64,000 nucleotides of DNA from Dehalococcoidia bacterium (GTDB taxonomy: Bacteria; Chloroflexota; Dehalococcoidia; Lucifugimonadales; UBA3495): the NCBI GenBank assembly GCA_012959605.1, contig DUCU01000032.1:17258-81257 (forward strand), written 5' to 3'. How positions within the stretch are numbered: position 1 is the stretch's first letter; every line of letters starts with the position of its first letter. Positions 9,104 through 19,457 of the stretch are shown piece after piece. The position numbers and the translations under genes were made by a program. The notes below the pieces were generated by a model. It was not told the origin of the DNA and searched no databases. It worked only from the letters and a program-made list of their open reading frames with translations.

Positions 9104-10027
9104 TTAGAACGCGGCCTGTACCGTTAGCCTCCGTTGTTCGTTAAAGGTCAGAGGTCCACTGGTGGCGGCGTTGAATGCCTGCTCCAGTGTCCGGCGAGTC
9201 AGCACACCAACTATTTCTTTGCGGTGTTCTGCTGAGCCGCGGATATCGTCGATGGGTCTGACGCCGTCACGGGCCAAGTTGGCGGCAGCGATTAACAAGT
9301 CCTGAGTTAAGGCCTGGCCTCGCAAAGAATCCTCGGCAGAGTAGGCACGAATGGGAGTCGGAGCCACGGCGCCCAATGCGATGCATGCCTCCGCGCAGGG
9401 ACCGTTGCGCCCGTCGAGGGAAACCAGCGAGGCCACCCCAACGGTCGCGATGTCCATGGCCCCTCTGGGGCTGTGTTTGATGTAGTGGGAGCCGGTGTTC
9501 CTGGCGGGCACTGGAACTCTGACCTCGGTCAGCAGTTCGCCGTGTTGCAGCACTGTTTGACCCGGTCCGGTGAAGAATTTGTCCAGTGCGACCGCCCGTT
9601 CGCCATCAGCGCCAACGATCTTGCACTCGGAGCCGAACACCAGCAGAGCAGGGATCATGTCTCCGGATGGAGAGGCGTTACAGATGTTCCCGCCTACCGT
9701 GGCCAGGTTGCGCACCTGCACGCCAGCGAATGACGCCGCTGCCACCGCCAGGGCTGGGTAGTACCGACGCACCGCCGCGTGTTGTTCAATGGCCCGAATC
9801 GTGGCCAAAGCGCCGATGCGCAGACCATTGCGACCGCTGTAGGTAATCCGGCTCAAGCCGGCCACCCGCTGAATGTTGATCACATGATCCGGGTTCCAAA
9901 CGCCAGCACGCCAGCGCACTAGAAAATCGGTGCTGCCAGCCACGATGCAGGCGTTTTCACCGTGACGCTGGAGCATGGAGATAGCCTGACGCACTGTCCT
10001 GGCTTCTAAATATTCAAATCGTTTCAT
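9104..10027 (-). CDS. FAD-binding subunit, CoxM-like
   Basis: MKRFEYLEARTVRQAISML start at 10027 with RBS; AGSTDFLV and ATVGGNICNASPSGD motifs. Confidence 0.93.
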   Translation of the reverse strand: MKRFEYLEARTVRQAISMLQRHGENACIVAGSTDFLVRWRAGVWNPDHVINIQRVAGLSRITYSGRNGLRIGALATIRAIEQHAAVRRYYPALAVAAASFAGVQVRNLATVGGNICNASPSGDMIPALLVFGSECKIVGADGERAVALDKFFTGPGQTVLQHGELLTEVRVPVPARNTGSHYIKHSPRGAMDIATVGVASLVSLDGRNGPCAEACIALGAVAPTPIRAYSAEDSLRGQALTQDLLIAAANLARDGVRPIDDIRGSAEHRKEIVGVLTRRTLEQAFNAATSGPLTFNEQRRLTVQAAF

Positions 10028-10204
10028 TTTTATTCCCTTTCCCCGGGTTATGTCATTCCAGGTGAGTGTAGTCACGGGCGGTAAAGGCTGTCAACGAAAC
10101 AAGCGCAGCCGCGCTCCGAAGATTCGACTTTGTTAGAATGACCTCTAAATCGCGATTTGATTAAAACTAAACACCCGAACTAAACACCAGGACTAAATAA
10201 GAAT

Positions 10205-12262
10205 ATGGACGACTATTCCGTTGCAGTGGACGTGGGTGGGACATTCACCGACATCGTTCTCTGCAACCTGACCACCAACGAACAGATGGTCCACAAGACG
10301 CCATCCACTCCGGACGACCCCAGCACCGGATTTCTGACCGGCCTACGTGAGGTACTCTCCGCAAATTCGGTTGAGGCATCCCAGGTCAAGCACGTTTTTC
10401 ACGGCACGACTATTGCCACCAACGCCATCCTGGAAAACAAGGGCTCACCCGTAGGCCTGGTCGTTTCGGATGGGTTTAAGTTTGTTCTTGAGATCGGCCG
10501 CCACGGCACTCCCAGGCAGGTGAACCCGCAGTCATGGGTCAAACCAGACCGTCCGGTTCGCCCCAGGGATATAGTAGAGGTTCCTGAACGGGCCGGGTTC
10601 GGCGGCGAGATTCTCACTCCGCTGGACGAACAAGCCGTCCGCCACGCCGCCCGTAAGTTCCGGGCCGATGAGATTACGTCCATTGCCGTTTCTTTTATCC
10701 ATTCTTATTCCAACTCCGACCACGAAAATCGGGCCAGGGAACTGATCCTGGAGGAATACCCCAGCGCCCAGGTCTCCCTGTCATCTGAAGTGCTGGCCGT
10801 TTTCCGGGAATACGAACGCACCATGACCACGGTGTTGAACGCCTACGTCATGCCCCGGGTGAGCAGCTACATTGGCAACCTGGAAAACTCCCTGCGAGCC
10901 AACTCTGTTGACTCGTCTTTCTCCATCATGAAATCCAACGGCGGCATGATCGGCGCCGAAATTGCCATGCGTCAGCCGGTGCACACGGCCCTTTCCGGCC
11001 CCGCTGCCGGTGTCATGGCCACCCTGCAAATAGCCAAGAACACCAGCGTAAAGAATTCAATTTCGTTTGACATGGGCGGCACCAGCACGGATGTTGCGCT
11101 ACTGCAAGACGGAAACCCCACCCTTAACTTGGCGGGGCGGCTGGGCACCTGGCCCATTCAACTACCCATGCTGGACATCGCAACCATTGGTTGCGGTGGC
11201 GGCAGCATCGCCAATGTCTCGCCCTATGGCAGCCTCACGGTGGGCCCCGCCAGCGCCGGTTCGGTGCCTGGCCCCGTCTGCTACGGCAAGGGTGGCACTG
11301 CGCCAACCGTGACCGACGCCAACATCGTTCTGGGTCGTATCAACACCCAGATTGCCGGTGGGTCACTCCCACTGGATGCCGATGCCGCGACCAAGGCCGT
11401 CCAAGAAAAGATCGCCGGCCCGTTGAACATGGATGTGCACGCAGCGGCCAGCGGAATCCTGAGCATCGCCAACAACACCATGGTCGGCGCCATTCGCAAC
11501 GTCAGCGTTGAGCGCGGCCACGACCCCCGCGAGTTTGCCCTGGTCGCCTACGGTGGGGCTGGTCCAATGCATGCCATCGACGTGGCCAACCTGCTGGGCA
11601 TCAACCAAGTAGTTGCCCCGCTGCATCCAGGAATCGCCTCAGCCTATGGACTATTGGTAGCTGAGTTGAAGAACGACTACGCCCGAACGTCACTGCAAAC
11701 ACCGCCGGATTACGACCCAAACGGCATGGAGCGAATCTACTCGGAGATGGAATCGGAAGGACGCGCCTGGCTTGCTGAAGAGGGTGTGCCAACAGACGCG
11801 CACGTTTTCTCCCGGTGGGCTGATGTCCGGTACGAACATCAAGGCTCTGAGGTGACTGTCGACTTTGGTTCAAAAAAGGTAACCAAGGAGACCATCGACG
11901 AGGTGGTTAAGGGATTCCACGCCCTCCACGAACAGCTTTATGGGTTTTCTTTGGACCAGCCGGTGGAGTTCGTGACACTCCGGATGACTGCCTCAGGTGA
12001 TGTGGGCTCGGTGGAAATGCCCAAGCGCCCCGACAACCTGGTCACTCCTGAAAAAGCCATCGCCAGCCAGCGTCCAGTGTTCTTTGACGAGGCTGGTGGC
12101 TTCGTCGATTGCAACATCTACGATCGCGACCTGCTGGCTCCGGGTTCCAGCATCGATGGCCCCGCAATCCTGGAGGGCATGGACTCCACAGTGCTGATCA
12201 ACCCAGGCTGGGCCGGGAAGATCGACGAATACGGCAACTGCATCATGCGGCCAACCAAGTAA
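10205..12262 (+). CDS. hyuA: hydantoinase/oxoprolinase family protein, subunit A
   Basis: 685-aa ORF; VAVDVGGTFTDIVL, HGTTIATNAILE, SGPAAGVMATL, DMGGTSTDVALL. Confidence 0.93.
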   Translation: MDDYSVAVDVGGTFTDIVLCNLTTNEQMVHKTPSTPDDPSTGFLTGLREVLSANSVEASQVKHVFHGTTIATNAILENKGSPVGLVVSDGFKFVLEIGRHGTPRQVNPQSWVKPDRPVRPRDIVEVPERAGFGGEILTPLDEQAVRHAARKFRADEITSIAVSFIHSYSNSDHENRARELILEEYPSAQVSLSSEVLAVFREYERTMTTVLNAYVMPRVSSYIGNLENSLRANSVDSSFSIMKSNGGMIGAEIAMRQPVHTALSGPAAGVMATLQIAKNTSVKNSISFDMGGTSTDVALLQDGNPTLNLAGRLGTWPIQLPMLDIATIGCGGGSIANVSPYGSLTVGPASAGSVPGPVCYGKGGTAPTVTDANIVLGRINTQIAGGSLPLDADAATKAVQEKIAGPLNMDVHAAASGILSIANNTMVGAIRNVSVERGHDPREFALVAYGGAGPMHAIDVANLLGINQVVAPLHPGIASAYGLLVAELKNDYARTSLQTPPDYDPNGMERIYSEMESEGRAWLAEEGVPTDAHVFSRWADVRYEHQGSEVTVDFGSKKVTKETIDEVVKGFHALHEQLYGFSLDQPVEFVTLRMTASGDVGSVEMPKRPDNLVTPEKAIASQRPVFFDEAGGFVDCNIYDRDLLAPGSSIDGPAILEGMDSTVLINPGWAGKIDEYGNCIMRPTK

Positions 12263-12285
12263 TCGCTTCATAGGAACTTTAACCC

Positions 12286-14115
12286 ATGACAAGTACTGAT
12301 AACAAATTAGTCGTTGACCCGGTGACACGACAGCTGATTCGCGGCTCGCTCCGGGCCGCCAGACTGGAATGTGAACTGCTCATCGAGCGCACCGCCATGT
12401 CCGCGTTCATTCGCGAGAAGAAGGACTACCAGGTCAATTTTCTAGACCGCAACGGCCACGAGCTGTTTGGCGACGCCATGGGCAGTGACATGCTCGGTTG
12501 TGTCTGGGATTTTTACCCGGTGGAGGGCATGGCCCCCGGCGACCTGTACTGGTACAACGACCCGTACATGTCCAAGGGCAGCGTCACCCACACTCCAGAT
12601 ATGACTTTCTTGGCCCCGGTGTTCTTTGAGGGTGAGCCAGTTGCTTACTGCCATTCGTTCGCCCACTTCTGGGATCTGGGCGGCTCCCGGCCTGGCAGCA
12701 TCGGCCCGGCCAACACGGAGATATTCCACGACGGTACTCTCGTCCCACCGATCAAGATCGTTGACCAAGGCAAGCTGAACGACGAGGCCTATCGGATCAT
12801 CCTCAGAAACTCCCGCTACCCAGACCTGTTGGAGGGCGACACTAGGGCCCTCATGGCTGCGGCTAAGCGTGCCCAAGAACGCCTGCTGGAGATGTTTGCG
12901 CGCTTCGGCAAGGAGACTACTCTGGCCGCGCTGGACGCCGACCAAGTCGACACAGCCAAGATGGTGCGGGAGAAATCTCGGGAAATCATCCCTCAAGGCA
13001 GTTTCAGTGTCAGAGATTACATGGACCACGCCGGTGTCAGTGACCGTTGGTACTCGTATCACGTGAAGCTAACACGCGAGGGCGACCGGATCACACTGGA
13101 CGCCACCGCCAGCGACGACCAGGCAGACGGTTCCATCAACTTCCTGGCCAGTGACGGCGCTCTGGCAGCCTACTTCGGCCAGTATTTCCATCAGTACGAC
13201 ACATCGCTCTTGTCCAACCACGGCCTGGTGTCGGCCATCGACGATGTTCAACTCAGGCAGGGCAGCATCCTGCAGCCAGACTGGCCCGCTGCGTTGGGTT
13301 GCCGCGCCCACACTTTCACCAAACTGAAGAGTTCTGTGCGGGCGTTGCTGGCTGAGGCGACCGACGGCAAGGTCATGGCCGGCTCGGCGGTCTACGTGAT
13401 TGCCTACTGGCGCATGAAGGACTCAGAGACGAATAGCTGGCTGCTCTGCACCGACGGCATCGCAGTGGGCCACGGAGCGCGACCGTTCGCCGACGGCCTG
13501 GACGCGATTTACAGCCGACACAACGAAAACTACCCCGGCGAGTTCATGGAAATGGAGTACCCGCTGCGCATGGAACGCTATGCCATCTCCATGGACTCGG
13601 GCGGCCCTGGCAAGCTTCGCGGCGGCTGTGGCATCATCCGAGACGTCCGCATACTGGCCGATGAAGGCACATTCGGACTTCGGGTGGAGAACAACATCTT
13701 CCCAACGTGGGGCGTGAACGGTGGCATGGGCGGCGGCACCTCAAGGGTGGTAATGAACCCCGGAACGCCTCAGGAGAAAGAGATCAGAGCCTTTTCCGAT
13801 GACAACATCTGGAAAAAGGGAGACTTGGTGCGCGTATATACCGCCGGTGGCGGCGGATGGGGCGACCCCTTCGAAAGAGAAACAGACCACGTACTAAACG
13901 ACGTTCTAGACGGTTTTGTCAGCGTGGCTGCGGCTCTAGAGTCGTATGGCGTAGTCATTGACTCGAACACGTTGGTAATCGACGAGCGCGCCACAACCGC
14001 AAAACGGCGAGAGCTGGGAGCATCGAGGGGACCAACAAAGTTGTTCCATCGCTTTGAATACTTCGACACCGCCGAAGAAGAGCTGGAATGGGTGGAGAAG
14101 AATATCCCTCGGTAG
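12286..14115 (+). CDS. hyuB: hydantoinase B/oxoprolinase family protein
   Basis: 609-aa ORF directly downstream of hyuA; ERTAMSAFIREKKDYQ, GDLYWYNDPYMSKGSVTHTPDM, GGPGKLRGGCG. Confidence 0.93.
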   Translation: MTSTDNKLVVDPVTRQLIRGSLRAARLECELLIERTAMSAFIREKKDYQVNFLDRNGHELFGDAMGSDMLGCVWDFYPVEGMAPGDLYWYNDPYMSKGSVTHTPDMTFLAPVFFEGEPVAYCHSFAHFWDLGGSRPGSIGPANTEIFHDGTLVPPIKIVDQGKLNDEAYRIILRNSRYPDLLEGDTRALMAAAKRAQERLLEMFARFGKETTLAALDADQVDTAKMVREKSREIIPQGSFSVRDYMDHAGVSDRWYSYHVKLTREGDRITLDATASDDQADGSINFLASDGALAAYFGQYFHQYDTSLLSNHGLVSAIDDVQLRQGSILQPDWPAALGCRAHTFTKLKSSVRALLAEATDGKVMAGSAVYVIAYWRMKDSETNSWLLCTDGIAVGHGARPFADGLDAIYSRHNENYPGEFMEMEYPLRMERYAISMDSGGPGKLRGGCGIIRDVRILADEGTFGLRVENNIFPTWGVNGGMGGGTSRVVMNPGTPQEKEIRAFSDDNIWKKGDLVRVYTAGGGGWGDPFERETDHVLNDVLDGFVSVAAALESYGVVIDSNTLVIDERATTAKRRELGASRGPTKLFHRFEYFDTAEEELEWVEKNIPR

Positions 14116-14131
14116 GGCGCAGGCAACGAGC

Positions 14132-15274
14132 CTAGGGCAGCCTCTGAAACTCGTGCTCGCAGTTCTTGATTAGAGACTGGGTTAGAGCGTCCCACTTGCC
14201 CAGGCAGATGCTTTCCAGAACCAGATTTCCGGCGGCGTTAATAATAAATGTGCCGGTACCCTGTCCGTCTGGCGCAACTTGGTTAGCGCCGTCTGCCGTC
14301 AGTTCAACATCCCCAGTGGCCACGTCAAAGGTGTAGAAGCCCCAGTAGTCTTGGTAGTTGCCATAGGGGTTGACGGTCACGGCAAACTCACCACTAGACG
14401 TGGTAACCAGGCGGTTGACGTTGTCGGTATCCAACCCGGTCCATATCCCAACCAATGGGTTCTCTTCCGCCGAGTAAACCGTAACTGACTTCGTAACTAC
14501 AAACGCGCCAACGTCGGCGGTTACCGTGAATTTTGAACCAACGGGCGCGCCGTCGCTGATGGTCACCATACCTCTTTCGACCTCAATGCTCGCATCTGTA
14601 GATGGACTGACCGACCACTCCACCTGGGTTACCACCCCAAACAACTCGGCGCACCGCAGGCAAGCTGGACCGACGAGCACCATGCGAGATGATTCACCAT
14701 CCTGCATATCATTTTGCCCGACCATCACCAGACTCGTAGCCGCGAATTCGATCTCGTCTAAGGCCAAGATACGCCTGCTGACTAGTGAGTAGTACCAAGC
14801 CATTGGCGGGCCGCTCTGCAACAGAGCAACCGGTAAGGGAGCCATGTTGAACTCCAAGACATCGGCCCCGGCAACAACCAGCACACTGGGCTGAAAACAA
14901 CCGTAGGCAACATATTTGGGAGTGACAATGACCGTGTAATCGCCGTCAAGCATGTTGGGAAGTAGATATACGCCTAGCAAATCAATGTTTACGGTCAATC
15001 TGGAAGGATCCAACGTTTCGGTGTAGGTTGTCCCTCCGAGAGGTTCCAGCGTAAAGGTTCCGCCTTCTAAGAAGCTGGTACTGCTGGAAAACACTTCACC
15101 GCTAATGTCATAGGCGGGGATGGTGGGAGTCAGAGTAAATGGGATAGGAGTCGATTGAATGGGAAACGGGGTTGATGTGGGCGGAACCGGAGTGGAGTCT
15201 TCACCCCCTCAGGCGACAATCAAGACTACGATTGACCCCAATAACATCAGTACAAATAGTTTCAAATCCATCAT
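14132..15274 (-). pseudogene. putative lipoprotein gene interrupted by an in-frame TGA at the lipobox Cys position
   Basis: Open frame 14132-15094 continues upstream in the same frame to RBS GGAGGAAG and ATGATG: MMDLKLFVLMLLGSIVVLIVA-[TGA 15211..15209]-GGEDSTPVPPTSTPFP... Confidence 0.65.
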
Positions 15275-15310
15275 CCCTCGCACTTCCTCCCTTGATCCTG
15301 GATATTAAAT

Positions 15311-15340
15311 TGCCCCGGCCATAAATGGCCGGGGCAAAAT
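15311..15340 (-). terminator. rho-independent terminator downstream of tRNA-Ile
   Basis: gccccggcca-taaa-tggccggggc hairpin followed (minus strand) by a T-rich run. Confidence 0.75.
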
Positions 15341-15351
15341 GTTATACGTAA

Positions 15352-15428
15352 TGGTGGGCCTGGATGGACTCGAACCAACGACCTCGGTCTTATCAGGACC
15401 GCGCTCTAGCCGCCTGAGCTACAGGCCC
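15352..15428 (-). tRNA. tRNA-Ile (anticodon GAT), CCA encoded
   Basis: Minus strand GGGCCTGTAGCTCAGGCGGCTAGAGCGCGGTCCTGATAAGACCGAGGTCGTTGGTTCGAGTCCATCCAGGCCCACCA folds as a cloverleaf. Confidence 0.96.
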
Positions 15429-15546
15429 ACATTGTGGGTCATGGCGAAAAGCCACTTCAGGATTATAGCGACTGGTGTGGGTAGCGGCAAGCTAAATCAT
15501 GAAACTTCAATTTCCCCCAAAACGCCTAAGCCGACTGCGACTGGGC

Positions 15547-16833
15547 TTACCCAGGCCCGTCAGGGCCGTCTGGTGTTCCCATGGGGCTTTCTCCACCGCC
15601 TGGGGGGGGTACGCCGCCAATGTCGGGGCCCTCTTCTTCAGTTAGAGGGAATTCTTTGGGAGGTCGGACTGGACGGGAGGGGCGGGACGGAGAGGGAGTT
15701 CGATTTGCGGGAGTAGCAGTTGCGCCGACCATGTCAGGCGTAAATCCGTCTGGGAACTGTAGCGTGCGCACCGGGTAGCTGATGACGATGCCTTCTTCGC
15801 GGAATTGGCGGTGCAGGTTCTTGATCAAGGCCGACTGCAAGTTAAAGCTGGCGAGCCGGTCACGAGCCTGCATAAACAGCCAAAAGTCCACGTTGGACTC
15901 ACCAAAGGCGTCGAAGGCAAACCATGAGCCGTAGGCCCGGATTGCGTTGCGGTCATTCGCTACTAGATCGTCCATCACACCTCGGCTGATGTCTTCAACA
16001 TGGTCAAGGTCACTCTCGTAGCTGACGCCGCAGGTCACATAAACGTTGACCGCCGGAACGGGTTGCTGGTAGTTGGTGATGATCGTCTCGGCGAAACGGG
16101 CGTTGGGCACCACCACCAGGTTGTTGCCCCAGGTGCGGATGCGGGTGCTCCGCCAACCAACCTCCACCACGTACCCGGCCATGCCGCTCTCAAGCTCTAT
16201 GTAGTCTCCCGTGGCGATGACGCCCTCGGTCATCACGTAGGTACCGGCGAACAGGTTGGCCAGAGTCGGCTGAATCGCCAGGGCTACGGCCAAGCCTCCC
16301 AAACCAAGACCGGCGATCAGGGGGCTGATGTTGATGTCCATCACATCCAAAACCAGCAGCGCGCCGATGCCGTAGATTACCACGCCGCCCACCCGGCGTA
16401 TCAGCGGGAAGAGCCGGAGATCCACCACATGGTTGGCGCGGGTGGACAGCGACGCGAGATACCAGTCGATGGCGCTGGAGAGCAAGCCGGCCACCACCAA
16501 TATGCCGATGACCACGCCAACGGCGCTGGTAATAGTGTCGGTTCTAGCTTGCTGCCCGCCGGTCAGGTCCAGTCCGATAGTCAGGCCGAGGTAGACGCCC
16601 AGCGTCACGATTCCCAAAGAGAAAGGCCAACGGACTGACTTCACCAAGCGGGAGTCCAGGTCAGTGGGGGTCCATTGGGTGAATTTTAATATCAGAGGAA
16701 AAAGTAACTTGTGGAACAAAATTGCGACCACGAGGCCAATAGCAACGATAACGACAGCGGTGGCCGGATCCAACCACTCGGGGTCGCCCAATCCGAAACG
16801 GGCCAATATGGGTTCCATCAAGTTGGACTCCAT
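15547..16833 (-). CDS. mechanosensitive ion channel (MscS family) with Pro/Gly-rich C-terminal tail
   Basis: Multiple TM segments; GLGLGGLAVALAIQPTLANLFAG and DYIELESGMAGYVVEVGWRSTRIRTWGNNLVVVPNA; start 16833 or 16818. Confidence 0.92.
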   Translation of the reverse strand: MESNLMEPILARFGLGDPEWLDPATAVVIVAIGLVVAILFHKLLFPLILKFTQWTPTDLDSRLVKSVRWPFSLGIVTLGVYLGLTIGLDLTGGQQARTDTITSAVGVVIGILVVAGLLSSAIDWYLASLSTRANHVVDLRLFPLIRRVGGVVIYGIGALLVLDVMDINISPLIAGLGLGGLAVALAIQPTLANLFAGTYVMTEGVIATGDYIELESGMAGYVVEVGWRSTRIRTWGNNLVVVPNARFAETIITNYQQPVPAVNVYVTCGVSYESDLDHVEDISRGVMDDLVANDRNAIRAYGSWFAFDAFGESNVDFWLFMQARDRLASFNLQSALIKNLHRQFREEGIVISYPVRTLQFPDGFTPDMVGATATPANRTPSPSRPSRPVRPPKEFPLTEEEGPDIGGVPPPGGGESPMGTPDGPDGPG

Positions 16834-16911
16834 TAAAAGGGGCGTTCTTAAGCTAAATGCGCTGCGTTCTCGGGCGGTTAACACTCGATTCCAGCGTCGA
16901 GATTATAACAT

Positions 16912-17733
16912 TCAGGCTCGGTTGCCAGGCTCGGCATCGCCGCCATTCTGTAGCCGATTTAGCAGCAATGGCAAGATCTCTCCGGACGGCCCATTAAGGA
17001 CAATGTCACACCAGGGCGTGAGCGAGGTCTCATCAGGGTTGATTTCGATCAGTGTGGCACCCAGTTCCTTGGCGACAATCGGCAGTCGGGCCGCCGGGTT
17101 GACCGTACCGGAGGTGCCCACCAGCAGCATGCAGTCACAGGTCTCCGCCTGTTGACGGCAGGCCAGCAGCACTTCTGCAGGGATTGGCTCGCCAAACATG
17201 ACGGTGTCCATCTTGATGATGCCCCCACACTTGGTACACCTGGGTGGCAAACTGTCGAAATGATAGCCGTCTCTGGGTTGCCGGTCAGCGCAATCGAGAC
17301 ACCGCAGCCAGGTGCGGTTGCCATGGATCTCCAGCATGTTCTGGCTGCCAGCAACACGGTGGAGGTTATCAACGTTCTGTGTGACCACGTACTGCAAAAA
17401 ACCCTGCTGTTCCATCTCAACCATGGCATAGTGCCCCGGATTGGGCTTGGCCTGATCCACGGCCACTTTCAACTCGTAGGTCGGATCTCCGGGACGGTCT
17501 TCGTTGCGAAAGCGGGCTTCCCACCACTCCTGCGGGTCACGCAGAAACTCCTTGTACGAAAGATTGGTTGGCTCGCCGTACTTGGTCCAGAGCCCGCCCG
17601 GCCCGCGAAATGGAGGAATTCCACTCTCAACAGACAGTCCCGCGCCCGCTAGAGCAACAACATGTTTCGAGAGCCGGATAAGCGCAGCGGCTTGGTCCAG
17701 TGAATCAGAGAGTTCTTCAGTTAGCTTCAGCAT
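16912..17733 (-). CDS. Sir2-family NAD-dependent protein deacylase
   Basis: GAGLSVESGIPPFRG, TQNVDNLH, IHGNRTWLRC..C, CTKCGG zinc motif, GTSGTVNPAA. Confidence 0.95.
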   Translation of the reverse strand: MLKLTEELSDSLDQAAALIRLSKHVVALAGAGLSVESGIPPFRGPGGLWTKYGEPTNLSYKEFLRDPQEWWEARFRNEDRPGDPTYELKVAVDQAKPNPGHYAMVEMEQQGFLQYVVTQNVDNLHRVAGSQNMLEIHGNRTWLRCLDCADRQPRDGYHFDSLPPRCTKCGGIIKMDTVMFGEPIPAEVLLACRQQAETCDCMLLVGTSGTVNPAARLPIVAKELGATLIEINPDETSLTPWCDIVLNGPSGEILPLLLNRLQNGGDAEPGNRA

Positions 17734-17809
17734 GATTAGTTGGCTATATTAACCGTGCCGAGCCTTGCTGAGAAGAGTTTGTGTTAACGGAGATTGGAAA
17801 GGGGTTCGG

Positions 17810-18475
17810 CTAAGAAGAGGGGAAGGCCTCACGACCAAGCAGGGGAACAAAGCGACAGGGACCGAGCATTCGGATTGATATTCCCTCACCGGTCCGCAGC
17901 ACGCAGACCAGTTCCTGACGCTCCAGGTCACCCACCGGAGCAACCATGCGTCCACCAACGGCTAGCTGACCGATGAGCGATGCGGACAGTCTTGGCATGG
18001 CCGCCGAGACGACGATGGCGTCGTAAGGTCCACGCCAAGAGCAGCCTAGGTAATTAGAAGAGTCTTCAACAACGATATTCCGGTACTCAAGCTCACTAAG
18101 AGTCTCCCGAGCTCTTTCGGCGAGACTCCGGACTAATTCAACGGTCACGACGCTGCCCTTGGGGACCATCTCGGCCAGAACCGCCGCTTGGTAGCCAGAA
18201 CCGCCGCCCACTTCCAACACGCGGTCATCGGGTTGAAGACGGAGAGCCTCGGTAATCAGGGCGACTATATACGGTTGGGAGATCGTTTGACCGGCGCCGA
18301 TGGCCAGAGGGGTATCACGGTAGGCGAGGGGCCGCTCGTTGATTGGAACAAAGACATCTCGTGGCACGCGTTCCATAGCTCTCAGGACGGGAATCGCCCT
18401 AATCTTGCGGCGCAGATTGGAGAATAACTCATTTCGGTCGGAAAGGAGCTTCTTGTCCAGTTCTCGTTCCAACAT
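17810..18475 (-). CDS. pcm: protein-L-isoaspartate O-methyltransferase
   Basis: MERVPRDVFVP, GAGQTISQPYIVALITEAL, DRVLEVGGGSGYQAAVLAE. Confidence 0.92.
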   Translation of the reverse strand: MLERELDKKLLSDRNELFSNLRRKIRAIPVLRAMERVPRDVFVPINERPLAYRDTPLAIGAGQTISQPYIVALITEALRLQPDDRVLEVGGGSGYQAAVLAEMVPKGSVVTVELVRSLAERARETLSELEYRNIVVEDSSNYLGCSWRGPYDAIVVSAAMPRLSASLIGQLAVGGRMVAPVGDLERQELVCVLRTGEGISIRMLGPCRFVPLLGREAFPSS

Positions 18476-18696
18476 TGACCTGAATATAGCATTACATAAC
18501 TGGTGTAATACATAGAATTGCAGCCACGTATTTAGCATTATCGTTGGGCTTGATTTGGGAGCGATTGACTGCAACAAACCCGTATGCTAACTTTGATTGA
18601 TTGGTGAGTTAGAAACTTAGGTTTTTTTAGATTTTTATAGGTTTTCTGCAGCAAAACCCACTAAAAATCCCGTCAAACCCTCAGGATTGATTAATT

Positions 18697-19335
18697 TTGG
18701 TAGAAGCTCGGACAGTTGACAATCAAATAGCAGATAAATCTCAATGGCTTTCCCTGAGAGACGCCTGCCGCCTGCTTAATGTCAGCAATACAACACTGCG
18801 TCAGTGGGCCGACAACGGCTACCTGAGAGTCTACCGAACACCCGGTGGCCACCGACGGTTCCTACGCACTGATGTGGATTCGTTCGCCAATGCGCCCGAG
18901 CAGGCCCAGGAACACGGGCGGGAAGATGCCATTGAAGGCTCAGCTCTCCGCAAGATTCGCCGCCGTCTCAGTCGGAACGATGTCCTGCAACAACCCTGGT
19001 ATCAGAGCGTGGAGGAAGAGGGCAAGGTTAGGATGCGACTCTTCGGACGCCGCCTGCTTTCACTGCTACTTCAGGAGTCAGGGGCCCGCCGTCGCCGACT
19101 GGAACTGCTGGAAGAGGCCCATCTTTTAGGCCGAGAGTACGGCACGGAGATGTCTGAGAGGGGCGTAACCCTAAAAGACACCATTGAAGCGTTTGTATTC
19201 TTCAGGACCATGGTCCTGGACTCTACCAACCCCGGCACCTGGGCCAAGATCATTGAGGCCGCAGACCGAGTACTGGTTGGAATGGCGGATTCATACGAAG
19301 ACACAGGCGAAGAACCTAACAAAACCACGGGTTAA
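18697..19335 (+). CDS. MerR/excisionase-type HTH transcriptional regulator
   Basis: WLSLRDACRLLNVSNTTLRQWADNGYLRVYRTPGGHRRF; TTG start; lies upstream of the tetrapyrrole operon. Confidence 0.8.
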   Translation: MVEARTVDNQIADKSQWLSLRDACRLLNVSNTTLRQWADNGYLRVYRTPGGHRRFLRTDVDSFANAPEQAQEHGREDAIEGSALRKIRRRLSRNDVLQQPWYQSVEEEGKVRMRLFGRRLLSLLLQESGARRRRLELLEEAHLLGREYGTEMSERGVTLKDTIEAFVFFRTMVLDSTNPGTWAKIIEAADRVLVGMADSYEDTGEEPNKTTG

Positions 19336-19457
19336 AACCACGTTTCAAAGTCAGATAATCGACCCAACACCAATATAGAACCAACGTAGCCCCTAGCTAC
19401 CAAATATCCAATTTACCAAGAGAACTTACTCAAACACACAGGAGGATCAAGACAGCT

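Noticed and set aside
12442-13062. 206-aa minus-strand ORF
   Set aside because: Fully antisense to hyuB.
15150-15211. Bacterial SECIS element after the lipobox TGA
   Set aside because: Only a weak 5-bp stem without the expected GU-containing apical loop; not reported as a feature.
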